Shown: piece by piece, positions 44,191 to 57,486 of the stretch | Numbering within the stretch: position 1 is the first letter of the stretch | Layout of the letters: each line of letters begins with the position of its first letter | Source: Arcobacter sp. FWKO B | GTDB lineage: Bacteria; Campylobacterota; Campylobacteria; Campylobacterales; Arcobacteraceae | Direction of reading: 5' to 3' | Length of the DNA stretch: 64,000 nt | Assembly: GCF_014844135.1 (NCBI RefSeq) | Contig: NZ_CP041403.1 | Coordinates: forward strand, 930,001 to 994,000 | Notes under the pieces: model-generated | What the model was told of the DNA's origin: nothing | Database searches by the model: none | What the model saw: the letters and a program-made list of their open reading frames with translations, nothing else | Position numbers and translations under genes: made by a program

Positions 44191-44307
44191 ACTAGCAGCG
44201 ACTTACCTTTCCACAATTGAAAACTGCAGTATTATCAGCGATGGGAGGCTTGACTTCCAGGTTCGAAATGGAGCTGGGTATTTCCCTCCCTCTATAGCCA
44301 CTAGTAA
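44191..44307 (-). rRNA. rrf: 5S ribosomal RNA
   Basis: About 117 bases, the last gene of the rRNA operon. The minus strand contains the conserved core CATTTCGAACCTGGAAGTCAA and closing ends ACTAG/CTAGT. CTCAAC upstream and GTTGAG downstream extend the terminal helix as a probable processing stem. T-runs at 44163-44185 end the operon. Ends are approximate. Confidence 0.93.
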
Positions 44308-44470
44308 AGTTGAGTGAAAAAAACTAAAAGTAATTCTTTTCACTCAACTTATAATGTTGAGTTGAGTTATATTTATGTTAAAGTCATTATCTAAAACTTT
44401 TTAGATTTTAGATTTTAGTTATTACTTGTTTTGTTGTACTTAATAAGATAGTAGCAAAGAATACTATAAA

Positions 44471-47356
<2,886 letters not shown>

Positions 47357-47583
47357 ATAGTTACCAACAAGTTGGCAACTTCGTATAAATGAGTATTCTT
47401 TGACTACTATCTTATTAAATACAAGTATTTAACAAGTAATAATTGTTGTTTTTGCGTTTATTAACAATTAATTTTCATTAATCGTTGGAAAAAACTTTTG
47501 ACTTTAACATTAAATTGTAAAAATAACACTGGTAAAACCAGATATAAATCTTTCGCAAAAGATTTATATCTAATTTTATATTC

Positions 47584-47659
47584 TGGTGGAGAATAGCGGG
47601 ATCGAACCGCTGACCTCCTGCGTGCAAGGCAGGCGCTCTCCCAGCTGAGCTAATTCCCC
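47584..47659 (-). tRNA. tRNA-Ala (anticodon TGC)
   Basis: A 76-base tRNA with acceptor GGGGAAT, anticodon loop CTTGCAC carrying TGC, T-loop GTTCGATCC and an encoded CCA end. It lies in the spacer between 16S and 23S. Confidence 0.96.
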
Positions 47660-47669
47660 AGACTTTTTA

Positions 47670-47760
47670 GGTAATATCTAATATCTAAAATCTAAAAGGT
47701 AGGATAAAGAATCGCTTTGCGATACATTACTTTTTAGATTTTAGATTTTACTTTTTACTT
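47670..47760. repeat. AT-rich word repeats and hairpins between the two tRNAs
   Basis: The 108-base tRNA spacer contains repeats of ATCTAAAA/TTTTAGAT words. Arms 47686-47701 and 47728-47743 are nearly complementary and enclose a small ATCGC/GCGAT hairpin. The 21-base word at 47730-47750 also occurs at 44397-44417. Confidence 0.7.
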
Positions 47761-47767
47761 AAATAAA

Positions 47768-47844
47768 TGGTGGGCCTAACAGGACTTGAACCTGTGACCT
47801 CACGATTATCAGTCGAGCGCTCTAGCCAGCTGAGCTATAGGCCC
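47768..47844 (-). tRNA. tRNA-Ile (anticodon GAT)
   Basis: A 77-base tRNA with acceptor GGGCCTA, anticodon stem-loop CGACTGATAATCG carrying GAT, T-loop GTTCAAGTCC and an encoded CCA end. It lies nearest to 16S in the spacer, the usual Ile-Ala order. Confidence 0.96.
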
Positions 47845-47935
47845 ACATGCCTACTTCAGATAATCTTTACAAACCGAACAAATTAACTTTTCCTTGTTTT
47901 TCAAGTCATACTCAATAAAGGTATGACTTTCTCTG

Positions 47936-49450
<1,515 letters not shown>

Positions 49451-49698
49451 TATGTCATACGAATATGACTAATTGAATGTCAATCTGACTTCAAGTTTTT
49501 GAAACAAACATAGAATTTTATGTTTGCTACTCGTTTACTTTTAAATAAATATTTTTTTCTAAATCTGCTAATTAAAACAGAAATAGACAAGGTTGTTAAT
49601 TTATTCGGTTTATAAAGATTACCTTCATAAAACCGTTATGATTTTAAAGAACTAATTTGTAGTTTCAAACTTTCGTGTGTCACTCAAATTGGACGGGA
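49451..49698 (-). other. 16S leader of the rRNA operon
   Basis: About 250 bases between the rRNA promoter and the 16S 5' end, with no gene. It holds one arm of the 16S processing stem (49595-49621) and a hairpin with arms CAAACATA/TATGTTTG at about 49506-49527. Confidence 0.7.
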
Positions 49699-49727
49699 AT
49701 TATAATAGAATTTTTACCCTTTGTCAA
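49699..49727 (-). promoter_or_regulatory. Near-consensus sigma70 promoter of the rRNA operon
   Basis: On the minus strand TTGACA (49727-49722) and TATAAT (49704-49699) are separated by exactly 17 bases. Full consensus -35 and -10 elements are rare in this window and fit a strong rRNA promoter. Confidence 0.85.
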
Positions 49728-49811
49728 GGGGTTTACGCTTAAATTTTACTTAAATTTGCAATTTTTTTGCTCTTTTTACTCTTTTTTCCTGTTTCTTGGC
49801 GGTTTTTGGTG

Positions 49812-50441
49812 CTATTTATAGTTTTGTTGATATGATAAACCTGTATGTGGTTCGATAATTATTGTTGATTTGTTTCTATTTTTATCATACAAGTGTATAA
49901 AACATTGCTCTTTTATTTCAAATTTACCAAAATCACTTGGTTGTGTTCCTACTTTTGAATATATTCTTCCATCATTTCCAAATAAAATCTGTCCTATAGA
50001 TGATGTTGTATTACAACTTACATCAATTTTAGTCACTCCAAATTCTTTTGTTAGTAGTACATATTTACTTTCATCTACTTTTGGGTCACAATTATACCTA
50101 CTATATAGATGAGTAAAAGTTAGTGGGTCTTTTATGCTATCTTCTTTTTTTGCTTGACCAGATTTATTTTCATCGCTAAATACTATAAAATATAATCCCC
50201 CTATATTAGAAGTGCAGTTTTCAAATCTTAATCTATACATTTTTCTAAACCAAAGATTATCAGATGGGTCATATTTATTATCTATAAGAGCTAAATATCT
50301 CGTATAGTTGAGATATACAAGAAGATATTCTGTTGCTTTTTGGAGTTTTGAGTCTATTTTTTTGGGAATTGCTATACTATATATAATAGAGAGTATTAAA
50401 AGTACAAAAAGAATTTCAAGAAGTGTGATTGATTTTTTCAA
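49812..50441 (-). CDS. Type IV pilin-like / pseudopilin protein
   Basis: A 209-residue protein with the class III prepilin start KKSITLLEILFVLLILSIIY. A Glu at position 5 of the mature helix is present, but the usual Gly before the cleavage site is Ser. The body has six Cys and a GspH-like beta-rich region. It may be a minor pseudopilin for transformation or secretion. No other pilus gene is next to it; it lies between the rRNA promoter and aclA. Confidence 0.7.
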   Translation of the reverse strand: MKKSITLLEILFVLLILSIIYSIAIPKKIDSKLQKATEYLLVYLNYTRYLALIDNKYDPSDNLWFRKMYRLRFENCTSNIGGLYFIVFSDENKSGQAKKEDSIKDPLTFTHLYSRYNCDPKVDESKYVLLTKEFGVTKIDVSCNTTSSIGQILFGNDGRIYSKVGTQPSDFGKFEIKEQCFIHLYDKNRNKSTIIIEPHTGLSYQQNYK

Positions 50442-50504
50442 ATAGCCTCCAAAGTATCATATAGATACGATGGAAGTATTTTACTATAAATAAGATTAAA
50501 GTTA

Positions 50505-52319
50505 TTAAATCTCGTCTGCCATTTGTACATCATATAAGATGTCATCAAATGGATGTCTATACATTGGCATTGCAAGTCTTTTTTCATCAAGAACATGTCC
50601 GATGAATCCAATAGTTCTACCTGCTATAAAGAATGCGTTTAGTGTACCACTATTTACAAACTCATCTATTTCAGTTTCGCTATATCCTAAAGCTCTCCAC
50701 ATATCTACCATAAGTATACCAATAGTACCATCAACATTTAAGATAAGGTTATCTTTTTTTGATGTTGTAAGTTGTTCTACTGTTAATGCATAATCAAGTA
50801 ATGGCGTTGCTGGGAAATATTGATTTGCAAATTTTTTCAACCCTTCAACTCTTAAATCTGGATTTCTTAAAGACTTAATTCTATGTCCAATACCTGGAAT
50901 TGGAACACCTTCTTTTTTCATATAGTCTAAGAACTCTGCTGGAGTCATATTATGATCGTGTGCATGTTTAAAGTATTGTGCTGCACCATCTATTGCTCCA
51001 CCAAATCTTGGTCCTATAGTTAAAAGTCCAGTTACAAGTGATTCTACTACAGATTTACCAGCTCTTGCAGTTACTTTTGCATTATGAGCACCTGAAACTG
51101 CTGGACCGTGGTCTGCTACTGTTTTGATAACTGTTTCTATAAAATCTGTTGCCCATTTTGGGTATCTTTTTTTGAACCAAAGTAAACTTATAACATCACC
51201 TATACCCATACCAGTCTCTGGTGTAGCTACACTTGAGATTGGATAACCAGCGTATGTTGCCTCATCACCTCTATCATCACTGATAGTACAAATGAAGTTT
51301 TTGCTTCTTCTTGTTTTTGGTACAGTTCTTAATTCTGGCTCAGCAATTTCTGAAATAACACCTTTTGATTTTAGGTCGTTATATACTTCATTGATTTTAT
51401 TTGGTAAGTCATTGAATGATGTTGGTACAAATATACCAGCTTCAGCCATTGCTTTGTTTTTATAAACCGCAGTTTCAGCGTCCGCATTTGCTGAAGCACC
51501 AGCGTGACCAAATTGTACACCTGTACTAAAGTGCTCTGCAATTGTACCAATACACCAAGCAATAATTGGTTTTTTGATTTGTCCATTTTTAACAGCTTCG
51601 ATAACTTTGTACTCTTCAGTACCACCAACTTCTCCAAGAAGTACCATATATTTTACTTGTGGGTTTTGCTCCATTCTAAGTAAGTTGTCAATGAAAACTG
51701 AACCAACAAATCTATCACCACCTATTGCAACACCTTCAGCTATACCATCTGCATTGATAGCTATAATGTTTGATAATTCATTAAATAAACCACCACTTCT
51801 TGTAACTAGTCCACAGCTTCCTGCACGGTGTAGTTTTGAATTTATTATATTTTCAATAGTACCACCAACATTTGCTATTTTAAATGCGCCTGGTGCAATT
51901 CCTCCAACAGTAGCAGGTCCAATAACTGTAACACCACTATTTCTAGCATCTACATTCATTTTTCTTGCTAGTCTTTCTGGAATACCTTCAGCTGTAACCA
52001 TAACAGTTTTGAATTGTTTTAATTTAACTGCTTCCATAGTAACATCATAAGCTGTTCTAAAAGATGCAAAGTTTAATAATACATCAGCATTAGGGAAAGC
52101 TTTTGCTGCTTCAGCTGTATTTTTATATAATGGGATCATTATTTCGTCTGGTCCATAAAAGAACTTATCAAACTTACTATCAGCTGTAGGAGCAACGATT
52201 GCTGCAACTGACGGTTTTTCTCTGTTGATTACATAATCATAATCAAGCATTCTTTGGATTGCACTTTTGTTGTTGTTCCAAAATATTGCTTGTGTATCTT
52301 TTGTAAATAAAGCACTCAT
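50505..52319 (-). CDS. aclA: ATP-citrate lyase, AclA subunit
   Basis: A 604-residue subunit of the enzyme that splits citrate to acetyl-CoA and oxaloacetate in the reverse TCA cycle. Its N-terminal part is succinyl-CoA synthetase alpha-like, with the phospho-His H272 in VQFGHAGASAN. Its C-terminal third (from about 345) is citrate-synthase-like, with DHGPAVSGAHN and H479 in GIGHRIKSLRNPDLR. It follows aclB by ten bases. Together they support autotrophic carbon fixation. Confidence 0.95.
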   Translation of the reverse strand: MSALFTKDTQAIFWNNNKSAIQRMLDYDYVINREKPSVAAIVAPTADSKFDKFFYGPDEIMIPLYKNTAEAAKAFPNADVLLNFASFRTAYDVTMEAVKLKQFKTVMVTAEGIPERLARKMNVDARNSGVTVIGPATVGGIAPGAFKIANVGGTIENIINSKLHRAGSCGLVTRSGGLFNELSNIIAINADGIAEGVAIGGDRFVGSVFIDNLLRMEQNPQVKYMVLLGEVGGTEEYKVIEAVKNGQIKKPIIAWCIGTIAEHFSTGVQFGHAGASANADAETAVYKNKAMAEAGIFVPTSFNDLPNKINEVYNDLKSKGVISEIAEPELRTVPKTRRSKNFICTISDDRGDEATYAGYPISSVATPETGMGIGDVISLLWFKKRYPKWATDFIETVIKTVADHGPAVSGAHNAKVTARAGKSVVESLVTGLLTIGPRFGGAIDGAAQYFKHAHDHNMTPAEFLDYMKKEGVPIPGIGHRIKSLRNPDLRVEGLKKFANQYFPATPLLDYALTVEQLTTSKKDNLILNVDGTIGILMVDMWRALGYSETEIDEFVNSGTLNAFFIAGRTIGFIGHVLDEKRLAMPMYRHPFDDILYDVQMADEI

Positions 52320-52329
52320 TCTATTCTCC

Positions 52330-53655
52330 TTATTTCTCTAATGCCATACGAACTATATCAGTTACATGTGTTTCTGGTCCATATACTTCTATATATAAAC
52401 CTAATCTATCTGCAGCTTCTTTGATATCTTTTAGACCTTTTTCATAGTTTGGTCCACCACGACGAACATATATTCTTGTACCTACTGCTTTCATTTTATC
52501 AGCATATGTTTCAAATGCTTGGATAATTCCTGTAAATGTTTTTGCAACATCTGTAAAGTTTGCAATAGCTCCACCAATGATTAGAATTTTATCTCTACCT
52601 TTTGGGTCTTTGTTTCTTGTCATAAGGTCAAGTACTGTTTCAGCGTAAAACTTAGTTTCACCAGTTGTTGGTCCACCACTATACTCACCATAGTTTGCAA
52701 GGTCACTTACGCTTCCGCCATTTGCTTCAGCAAAATCAGCTATTGTATCTGCATAAACAACAGATGCTCCACCACCAGCAACCATAGTCCAGATTCTTCC
52801 CATTGGGTTAAGAACTGTTAATTTTAGTGAAGCTCCTGATTTACTATCAGCTTCAGCTATAGCTTTTTCTTCTGGGCTTAAATCTTCCATACCAAATGCT
52901 GTAGGGTATTCTATTTCTCCCCAAGTATCTCTCATCATAAATCCAGCTGTATCATCTAATCTTGCAACAAGATCTAAAATTTCCATTCTATCTTCAATCA
53001 TAACTATTGGATTGATTTCAAGATATGCGAAATTCATATCTCTGTAGAATTTGAAAAATTGGATTGCAAAAGATGTAAATCTTACTTTATCTTTAGCTGC
53101 GATATCTTTTGGGATATTTGCTTTTATAGTGTGTTCCATATCAGCATCGCTCATATTGATAGGGATTTTAACCTCTACAACTTTGTCCCAGTTTTCTTCT
53201 ACTTCCATACCACCTTCAGCAGACATATATAAAACATCATCTTCGCCTACTGTTGTTGCACTTATATAATACTCTTGTTCTTGAGTATGTGGAGTAAACG
53301 GCTCAACTATAAAATGTGTTAAAGTTCCGTGTTGTCCTGTAAGAAGTGTAGTAGTATGAGAAGATTTCTCATCTATCCAGCTTGCAGCTTTTGCTACACT
53401 TACATCACCTGGTTTTTGGTCTTTGAAAAGAACAAGATTGTTTTTTCCTCTTTTTCCAAAAAGCATATCTGGTTTTGCAACAAGTGGCTCTTGTTTTAAC
53501 CATTCAAAACCATGCTCTTTTGATTTTGCTAATAAATCTGCTCCACTAGTAACTAGTACAGATTTGAAACTATAATGAAAACCGCTAAAGTAGTTTTCCC
53601 ATTGTTTAGAAAACAAAGCTTTGCCATCATATTCACGAATTGCTCTTTGTGCCAT
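52330..53655 (-). CDS. aclB: ATP-citrate lyase, AclB subunit
   Basis: A 441-residue subunit with an ATP-grasp, succinyl-CoA synthetase beta-like fold: MAQRAIREYDGKALFSKQW, the KPDMLFGKRGKNNLVLF segment, LEINPIVMIEDRMEILD, and a C-terminal citrate-binding region with GGASVVYADTIAD and GEYSGGPTTGET. It is first in the aclBA operon, with AAGGGAG before the ATG. Length fits the bacterial small subunit with a slight extension. Confidence 0.94.
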   Translation of the reverse strand: MAQRAIREYDGKALFSKQWENYFSGFHYSFKSVLVTSGADLLAKSKEHGFEWLKQEPLVAKPDMLFGKRGKNNLVLFKDQKPGDVSVAKAASWIDEKSSHTTTLLTGQHGTLTHFIVEPFTPHTQEQEYYISATTVGEDDVLYMSAEGGMEVEENWDKVVEVKIPINMSDADMEHTIKANIPKDIAAKDKVRFTSFAIQFFKFYRDMNFAYLEINPIVMIEDRMEILDLVARLDDTAGFMMRDTWGEIEYPTAFGMEDLSPEEKAIAEADSKSGASLKLTVLNPMGRIWTMVAGGGASVVYADTIADFAEANGGSVSDLANYGEYSGGPTTGETKFYAETVLDLMTRNKDPKGRDKILIIGGAIANFTDVAKTFTGIIQAFETYADKMKAVGTRIYVRRGGPNYEKGLKDIKEAADRLGLYIEVYGPETHVTDIVRMALEK

Positions 53656-53746
53656 TATGAACTCCCTTTTTATTACTTTAATCGCATTGTAACAGTCATA
53701 AACATAAATAGAACTAAAAAGTAACAGTTTAATACAAAATGGTATT

Positions 53747-54949
53747 TTAGTTGTTTAGTTTTGTAACAAAAAGTCTATAAATGACTTTATCATATACTTT
53801 TACTTCAATCATATCATCATATATTTCAGGTCTATTTACTGATATATAATACTCTTCTCCACCCTTTATACCATACATCTGAATTCTTGCGTATAGTTTT
53901 GGGTCATCTAAATATACATTGTTTATATTTCTCTCTTTTAATTTACTTGCTATCTCATCGGCAAAATGATAAGAAAATGCAAAGTGTTTTTTTGGATTTT
54001 CAAGTATTAGATAAATTGGCTTATTAAAGTGTAACAAAAAGAAATTTAATACCAATACCAATAAAACTATATTTACACCAATTTTGTGTTTTGTCCTAAA
54101 CTGTTTTAGTCTTACTCTATATGAATGCATAAACAGCTTTACCATCATAGGAATTGCTACTACTACAAATGGTGCGAAGTCAGCAATATCTATTTTTTGT
54201 CTAAAAGATAGCAATAAAGAAAATGCAAAAGCTGTAATACTTACAAACCAATATAGTGATTTCGTCCCTTTAAAAGAGATTTTATACATAGCATACGAAA
54301 AATACAAAAACAGTAGTGGTGAAAAGATAGAAGCATATATTCCTATAGTATCCACAAAATGACTTCTTGGTTTGCCACTTGTATCAAATCCAAAGATAGT
54401 CATAGACAATCCAAAGAGAACTAATGAAATGGTCAGTAATATATTGTCTTTTTTATATAAAGCATAAAAAAACAATGATAAATATAAAATAGCAAATGAG
54501 TTATCAACAAATACAAATAAAAACAAAAGAAGAATATTTTGTTTTTTGGTGATTTTATATATATACAAATATAAAAGAATACAAAATAAAACCACAATTG
54601 ATTCACTTATAATAAGCCCTGCACTACTCACACCTGGCAATATGGCAAATATCAATGTAGCTACAGCTCTATCAATATCTTTAGTAAAATAATCTTGTGT
54701 AATTGCATAAAATAAAATGATTGATAAAGTGTAAAAAAATATAAAAGGTAAACGAACTATCAAACTATTTGTACCAAGCAAATCAATCCAATAATTCATA
54801 AACATAGATAATAAGCTCTTGCTTTCAGTTAGTAATAGTACCTCTTTGTAACTAATACTTAACGAGCTAGCACTTATAAAATGGAAAAAAATAAGCAACC
54901 CAAGAACAATAAGTAAAAGTGGTTCAAGTGTTCCTTTGTTTAGTTTCAT
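53747..54949 (-). CDS. Multi-helix membrane protein, glycosyltransferase family 39-like
   Basis: A 400-residue integral membrane protein with about ten helices, a short exposed loop after the first helix (LSISYKEVLLLTESKSLLS) and a soluble C-terminal end of about 80 residues. The topology and the position of small acidic residues in the first loop resemble ArnT/PMT-type glycosyltransferases that use polyprenyl-phosphate sugars. It overlaps trpG by four bases (ATGA). Substrate unknown; the family call is tentative. Confidence 0.6.
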   Translation of the reverse strand: MKLNKGTLEPLLLIVLGLLIFFHFISASSLSISYKEVLLLTESKSLLSMFMNYWIDLLGTNSLIVRLPFIFFYTLSIILFYAITQDYFTKDIDRAVATLIFAILPGVSSAGLIISESIVVLFCILLYLYIYKITKKQNILLLFLFVFVDNSFAILYLSLFFYALYKKDNILLTISLVLFGLSMTIFGFDTSGKPRSHFVDTIGIYASIFSPLLFLYFSYAMYKISFKGTKSLYWFVSITAFAFSLLLSFRQKIDIADFAPFVVVAIPMMVKLFMHSYRVRLKQFRTKHKIGVNIVLLVLVLNFFLLHFNKPIYLILENPKKHFAFSYHFADEIASKLKERNINNVYLDDPKLYARIQMYGIKGGEEYYISVNRPEIYDDMIEVKVYDKVIYRLFVTKLNN

Positions 54950-55515
54950 AAGTCTAAAAAGTTTTTCAATATTTCTTTGCCATACTGGCTCATTACAGAT
55001 TCAGGGTGAAACTGTACTCCATAGATATTTTTTCCTTTTATCTTTAGTGCCATTAGTTCATTATCATCTTTACTAAAAGCAAGTGGTTCTATGATATCTG
55101 GCATTGTTTTTTTATCTACAATTAAAGAGTGATATCTAGTTTGAGTGAATTCTTTTGGTAATCCTTCAAATATACAGCTAGGATTAACTACTTCTATTTG
55201 AGAAGTTTTACCATGCATCATATTTGGAGCTCTTACTACATCTCCACCAAATGCTTGCCCTATAGCTTGATGTCCAAGACAAATCCCAAGAATAGGTACT
55301 TTATCTGCAAAATATTTTATAACATCAAGGCATACTCCAGCTTCATTTGGTGTTGCTGGTCCTGGAGAGATGATTATTTTTTCAGGATTTAGAGCTTCAA
55401 TCTCCTCTATACTTAACTCATCATTTCTGATTACTTTCAAATCAGCCCCAAGCTCAAGGCAATACTGAACTATATTGTATGTAAAACTATCATAATTATC
55501 AATCATTAAAATCAT
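54946..55515 (-). CDS. trpG: Anthranilate/aminodeoxychorismate synthase glutaminase subunit
   Basis: A class I glutamine amidotransferase of 189 residues: MILMIDNYDSFTYNIVQY, nucleophile Cys in LGICLGHQAIGQAFGG, and the His-Glu pair in VQFHPESVMS. It supplies ammonia to TrpE or PabB; the sequence alone does not separate TrpG from PabA. The start at 55515 matches the family. The partner chorismate-binding subunit is not in the window. The gene overlaps the following membrane protein gene by four bases. Confidence 0.9.
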   Translation of the reverse strand: MILMIDNYDSFTYNIVQYCLELGADLKVIRNDELSIEEIEALNPEKIIISPGPATPNEAGVCLDVIKYFADKVPILGICLGHQAIGQAFGGDVVRAPNMMHGKTSQIEVVNPSCIFEGLPKEFTQTRYHSLIVDKKTMPDIIEPLAFSKDDNELMALKIKGKNIYGVQFHPESVMSQYGKEILKNFLDL

Positions 55516-55728
55516 TTTATATTTTTCCCTTACAAACCCAAAAACAAGGCTTTTCAAATTTTATACATTTTTTCAAATAGCAGGTTGCTACCAAAAAGAT
55601 CTACTCTTATGGATAAACTAAAGCATATTGTACCATTTATTGAATATTTTTTGAATTAAATCTAACAAGAGGATCCAACATTCAACAATTTTGATTAAAT
55701 AAAGAACTACGATAAGTAACATATATTG

Positions 55729-56865
55729 CTAGAAAATATGATTTATCGTATATTTAGTTCCTCTACCTGTTGTACCCTCTACTTTTTTTATACACCCTTT
55801 TGCAAGTAAATCTGCTATATCTCTTGAAGCATTAGTTTCGGCGGTGTTAGAAATTTTTACATATTTAGCTTTAGTAAGGTCTCCTTTGAAGTTTTCACTT
55901 CCAATATCAAGGAGTCGATTAAGTACTTTTATTTGTCTAGCATTTAGCTCATCTTCTCTATGAATATCCCAGAATCTTGTTTTTTCTACTACATAGCCCA
56001 GTTGTTTTCCAGCGTCTTGCAAAGCATGATGCAAAGTTTTAAAAAACCATTCCATCCAGTCGGTAATATCTAGCAAATTATCTTTGGCAAATCTTCCTGT
56101 TGTTCTATCTAAAGCCTCGTAGTAGCCTTTTCTATCCTCATAAATACTCTTTGACATAGTATAGATTTTTGAAAAATAGGATTGTTCGAGTTTGGATAAT
56201 ACTCTGTCTGTTAATGCTCTTGTAATTCTTCCGTTACCATCGTCAAAAGGGTGAATGATTACAAACCAAAGATGCGTAATAGCCGCTTTTTCAAGAGTAG
56301 TTGGGGTATCATTGAACCATTTTATAAAACTATCCATCTCTTTTTCAAGAATATCATGTGGGGGTGCTTCATAATGGATCTTTTCTTTATCATAATCACC
56401 TGATACTACTTGCATAGCACCTTCGCCCCTAAAGCTGGCTACTTTTATTTTAGCAAATCCACTATACCCTTTTTCAAACATTGCATGGTGCCAACCAAAA
56501 AGTTTATCAAGAGTTAAATCTTCATCATAGTTTGTGTTAGCGTCAATGAGAATATCCACATAATTATCTTCTTTTTTTAAAACCTGATAGTGTTTCACAG
56601 ATTCTAAGCCTAACTTTTGTTTGATAGAGGAACGAACACTCCCGCGATTTAATATCTCACCCTCTATTTCACAACTTGCAATAATCTCATTTTCTAAAGT
56701 TTGTACAAGTGAATACCTCGTACTCTCTTTATCCATTAATAGCATAAAAGATTTTAGCTTCCCTTGCTCATAAGCAATGTCTCTTAACAATGGTTCTAGT
56801 TTTTCTTTATTATATTTAAAGTTGGGATACTCATCATATTCCCATATCCATTTTTGTTTTTTCAT
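55729..56865 (-). CDS. Fic-family protein, class II (self-inhibited)
   Basis: A 378-residue Fic/DOC-fold protein. An N-terminal DUF4172-like domain (about 1-90) carries SCEIEG at 64-69, which fits the inhibitory helix motif S/TxxxE(G/N). The core has the catalytic HPFDDGNGR at 205-213. The C-terminal third, after about 300, looks like a winged helix (QIKVLNRLLDIG, then ASRDIADLLAKGCIKKVEG). Fic enzymes transfer AMP to Ser, Thr or Tyr. It stands alone and could have been acquired by transfer. Confidence 0.92.
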   Translation of the reverse strand: MKKQKWIWEYDEYPNFKYNKEKLEPLLRDIAYEQGKLKSFMLLMDKESTRYSLVQTLENEIIASCEIEGEILNRGSVRSSIKQKLGLESVKHYQVLKKEDNYVDILIDANTNYDEDLTLDKLFGWHHAMFEKGYSGFAKIKVASFRGEGAMQVVSGDYDKEKIHYEAPPHDILEKEMDSFIKWFNDTPTTLEKAAITHLWFVIIHPFDDGNGRITRALTDRVLSKLEQSYFSKIYTMSKSIYEDRKGYYEALDRTTGRFAKDNLLDITDWMEWFFKTLHHALQDAGKQLGYVVEKTRFWDIHREDELNARQIKVLNRLLDIGSENFKGDLTKAKYVKISNTAETNASRDIADLLAKGCIKKVEGTTGRGTKYTINHIF

Positions 56866-57034
56866 AAAGTGATTATAGCTAAAGTGGAGTGAGAAATCAA
56901 GCTTTTCATACCATTTTATGATATGAAAATATCTATTTCCATACCATAATAGACCAATAATAAAGTATTACTTTTAATTGTAATTAATTTATGATATACT
57001 ACTAATCACAAAATTGTTAACAAAAGGAGCAAAA

Positions 57035-57484
57035 ATGGCTTACTTCGATAATGCAAAAGTAGGAGACAGTGTATATGGTCTGGTATTTGGTGCAGGTGAA
57101 ATAGCTCAAATATTTGAAGACAGTCACTATAAACTTATGGTCAGCTTTAAAAACGGTTACGAAGTACCTTATACTGATGACGGTATTCCAGGGTGGGGTA
57201 ATTTTAATAAACAAACACTTTTTTTCAAAAATGATGTAGATTTGACAGATGTTGATTTTGCACCAGTTTCTAAAGTATTATCACCTAAAAAAATAATAAA
57301 ACTAAGGGAAAAAAATAAACTTCAAGTAAGACTTCCTTCTGGAATATGGAAAAATGCTAAAAAAGCTGAACCATCTTATGTGGAAGAGTTATTAGAAAAA
57401 GAGAAATTCCACTTGTTTAGAAAAAAACAAGACAAAGATAAAGCAAAAAAAGATAAAGAAAAAGAAAAATCTTCTAAAGAATAA
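57035..57484 (+). CDS. Small protein of unknown function with a basic tail
   Basis: A 149-residue cytoplasmic protein. The first 65 residues look beta-rich (AKVGDSVYGLVFGAGEIAQ, then YKLMVSFKNGYEVPYTDDG), perhaps SH3-like. The C-terminal 35 residues are almost only Lys, Glu and Asp. The ATG at 57035 has GGAG five bases upstream, so it is better than the earlier in-frame start. It is convergent with recJ. No family recognised. Confidence 0.75.
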   Translation: MAYFDNAKVGDSVYGLVFGAGEIAQIFEDSHYKLMVSFKNGYEVPYTDDGIPGWGNFNKQTLFFKNDVDLTDVDFAPVSKVLSPKKIIKLREKNKLQVRLPSGIWKNAKKAEPSYVEELLEKEKFHLFRKKQDKDKAKKDKEKEKSSKE

Positions 57485-57486
57485 CT

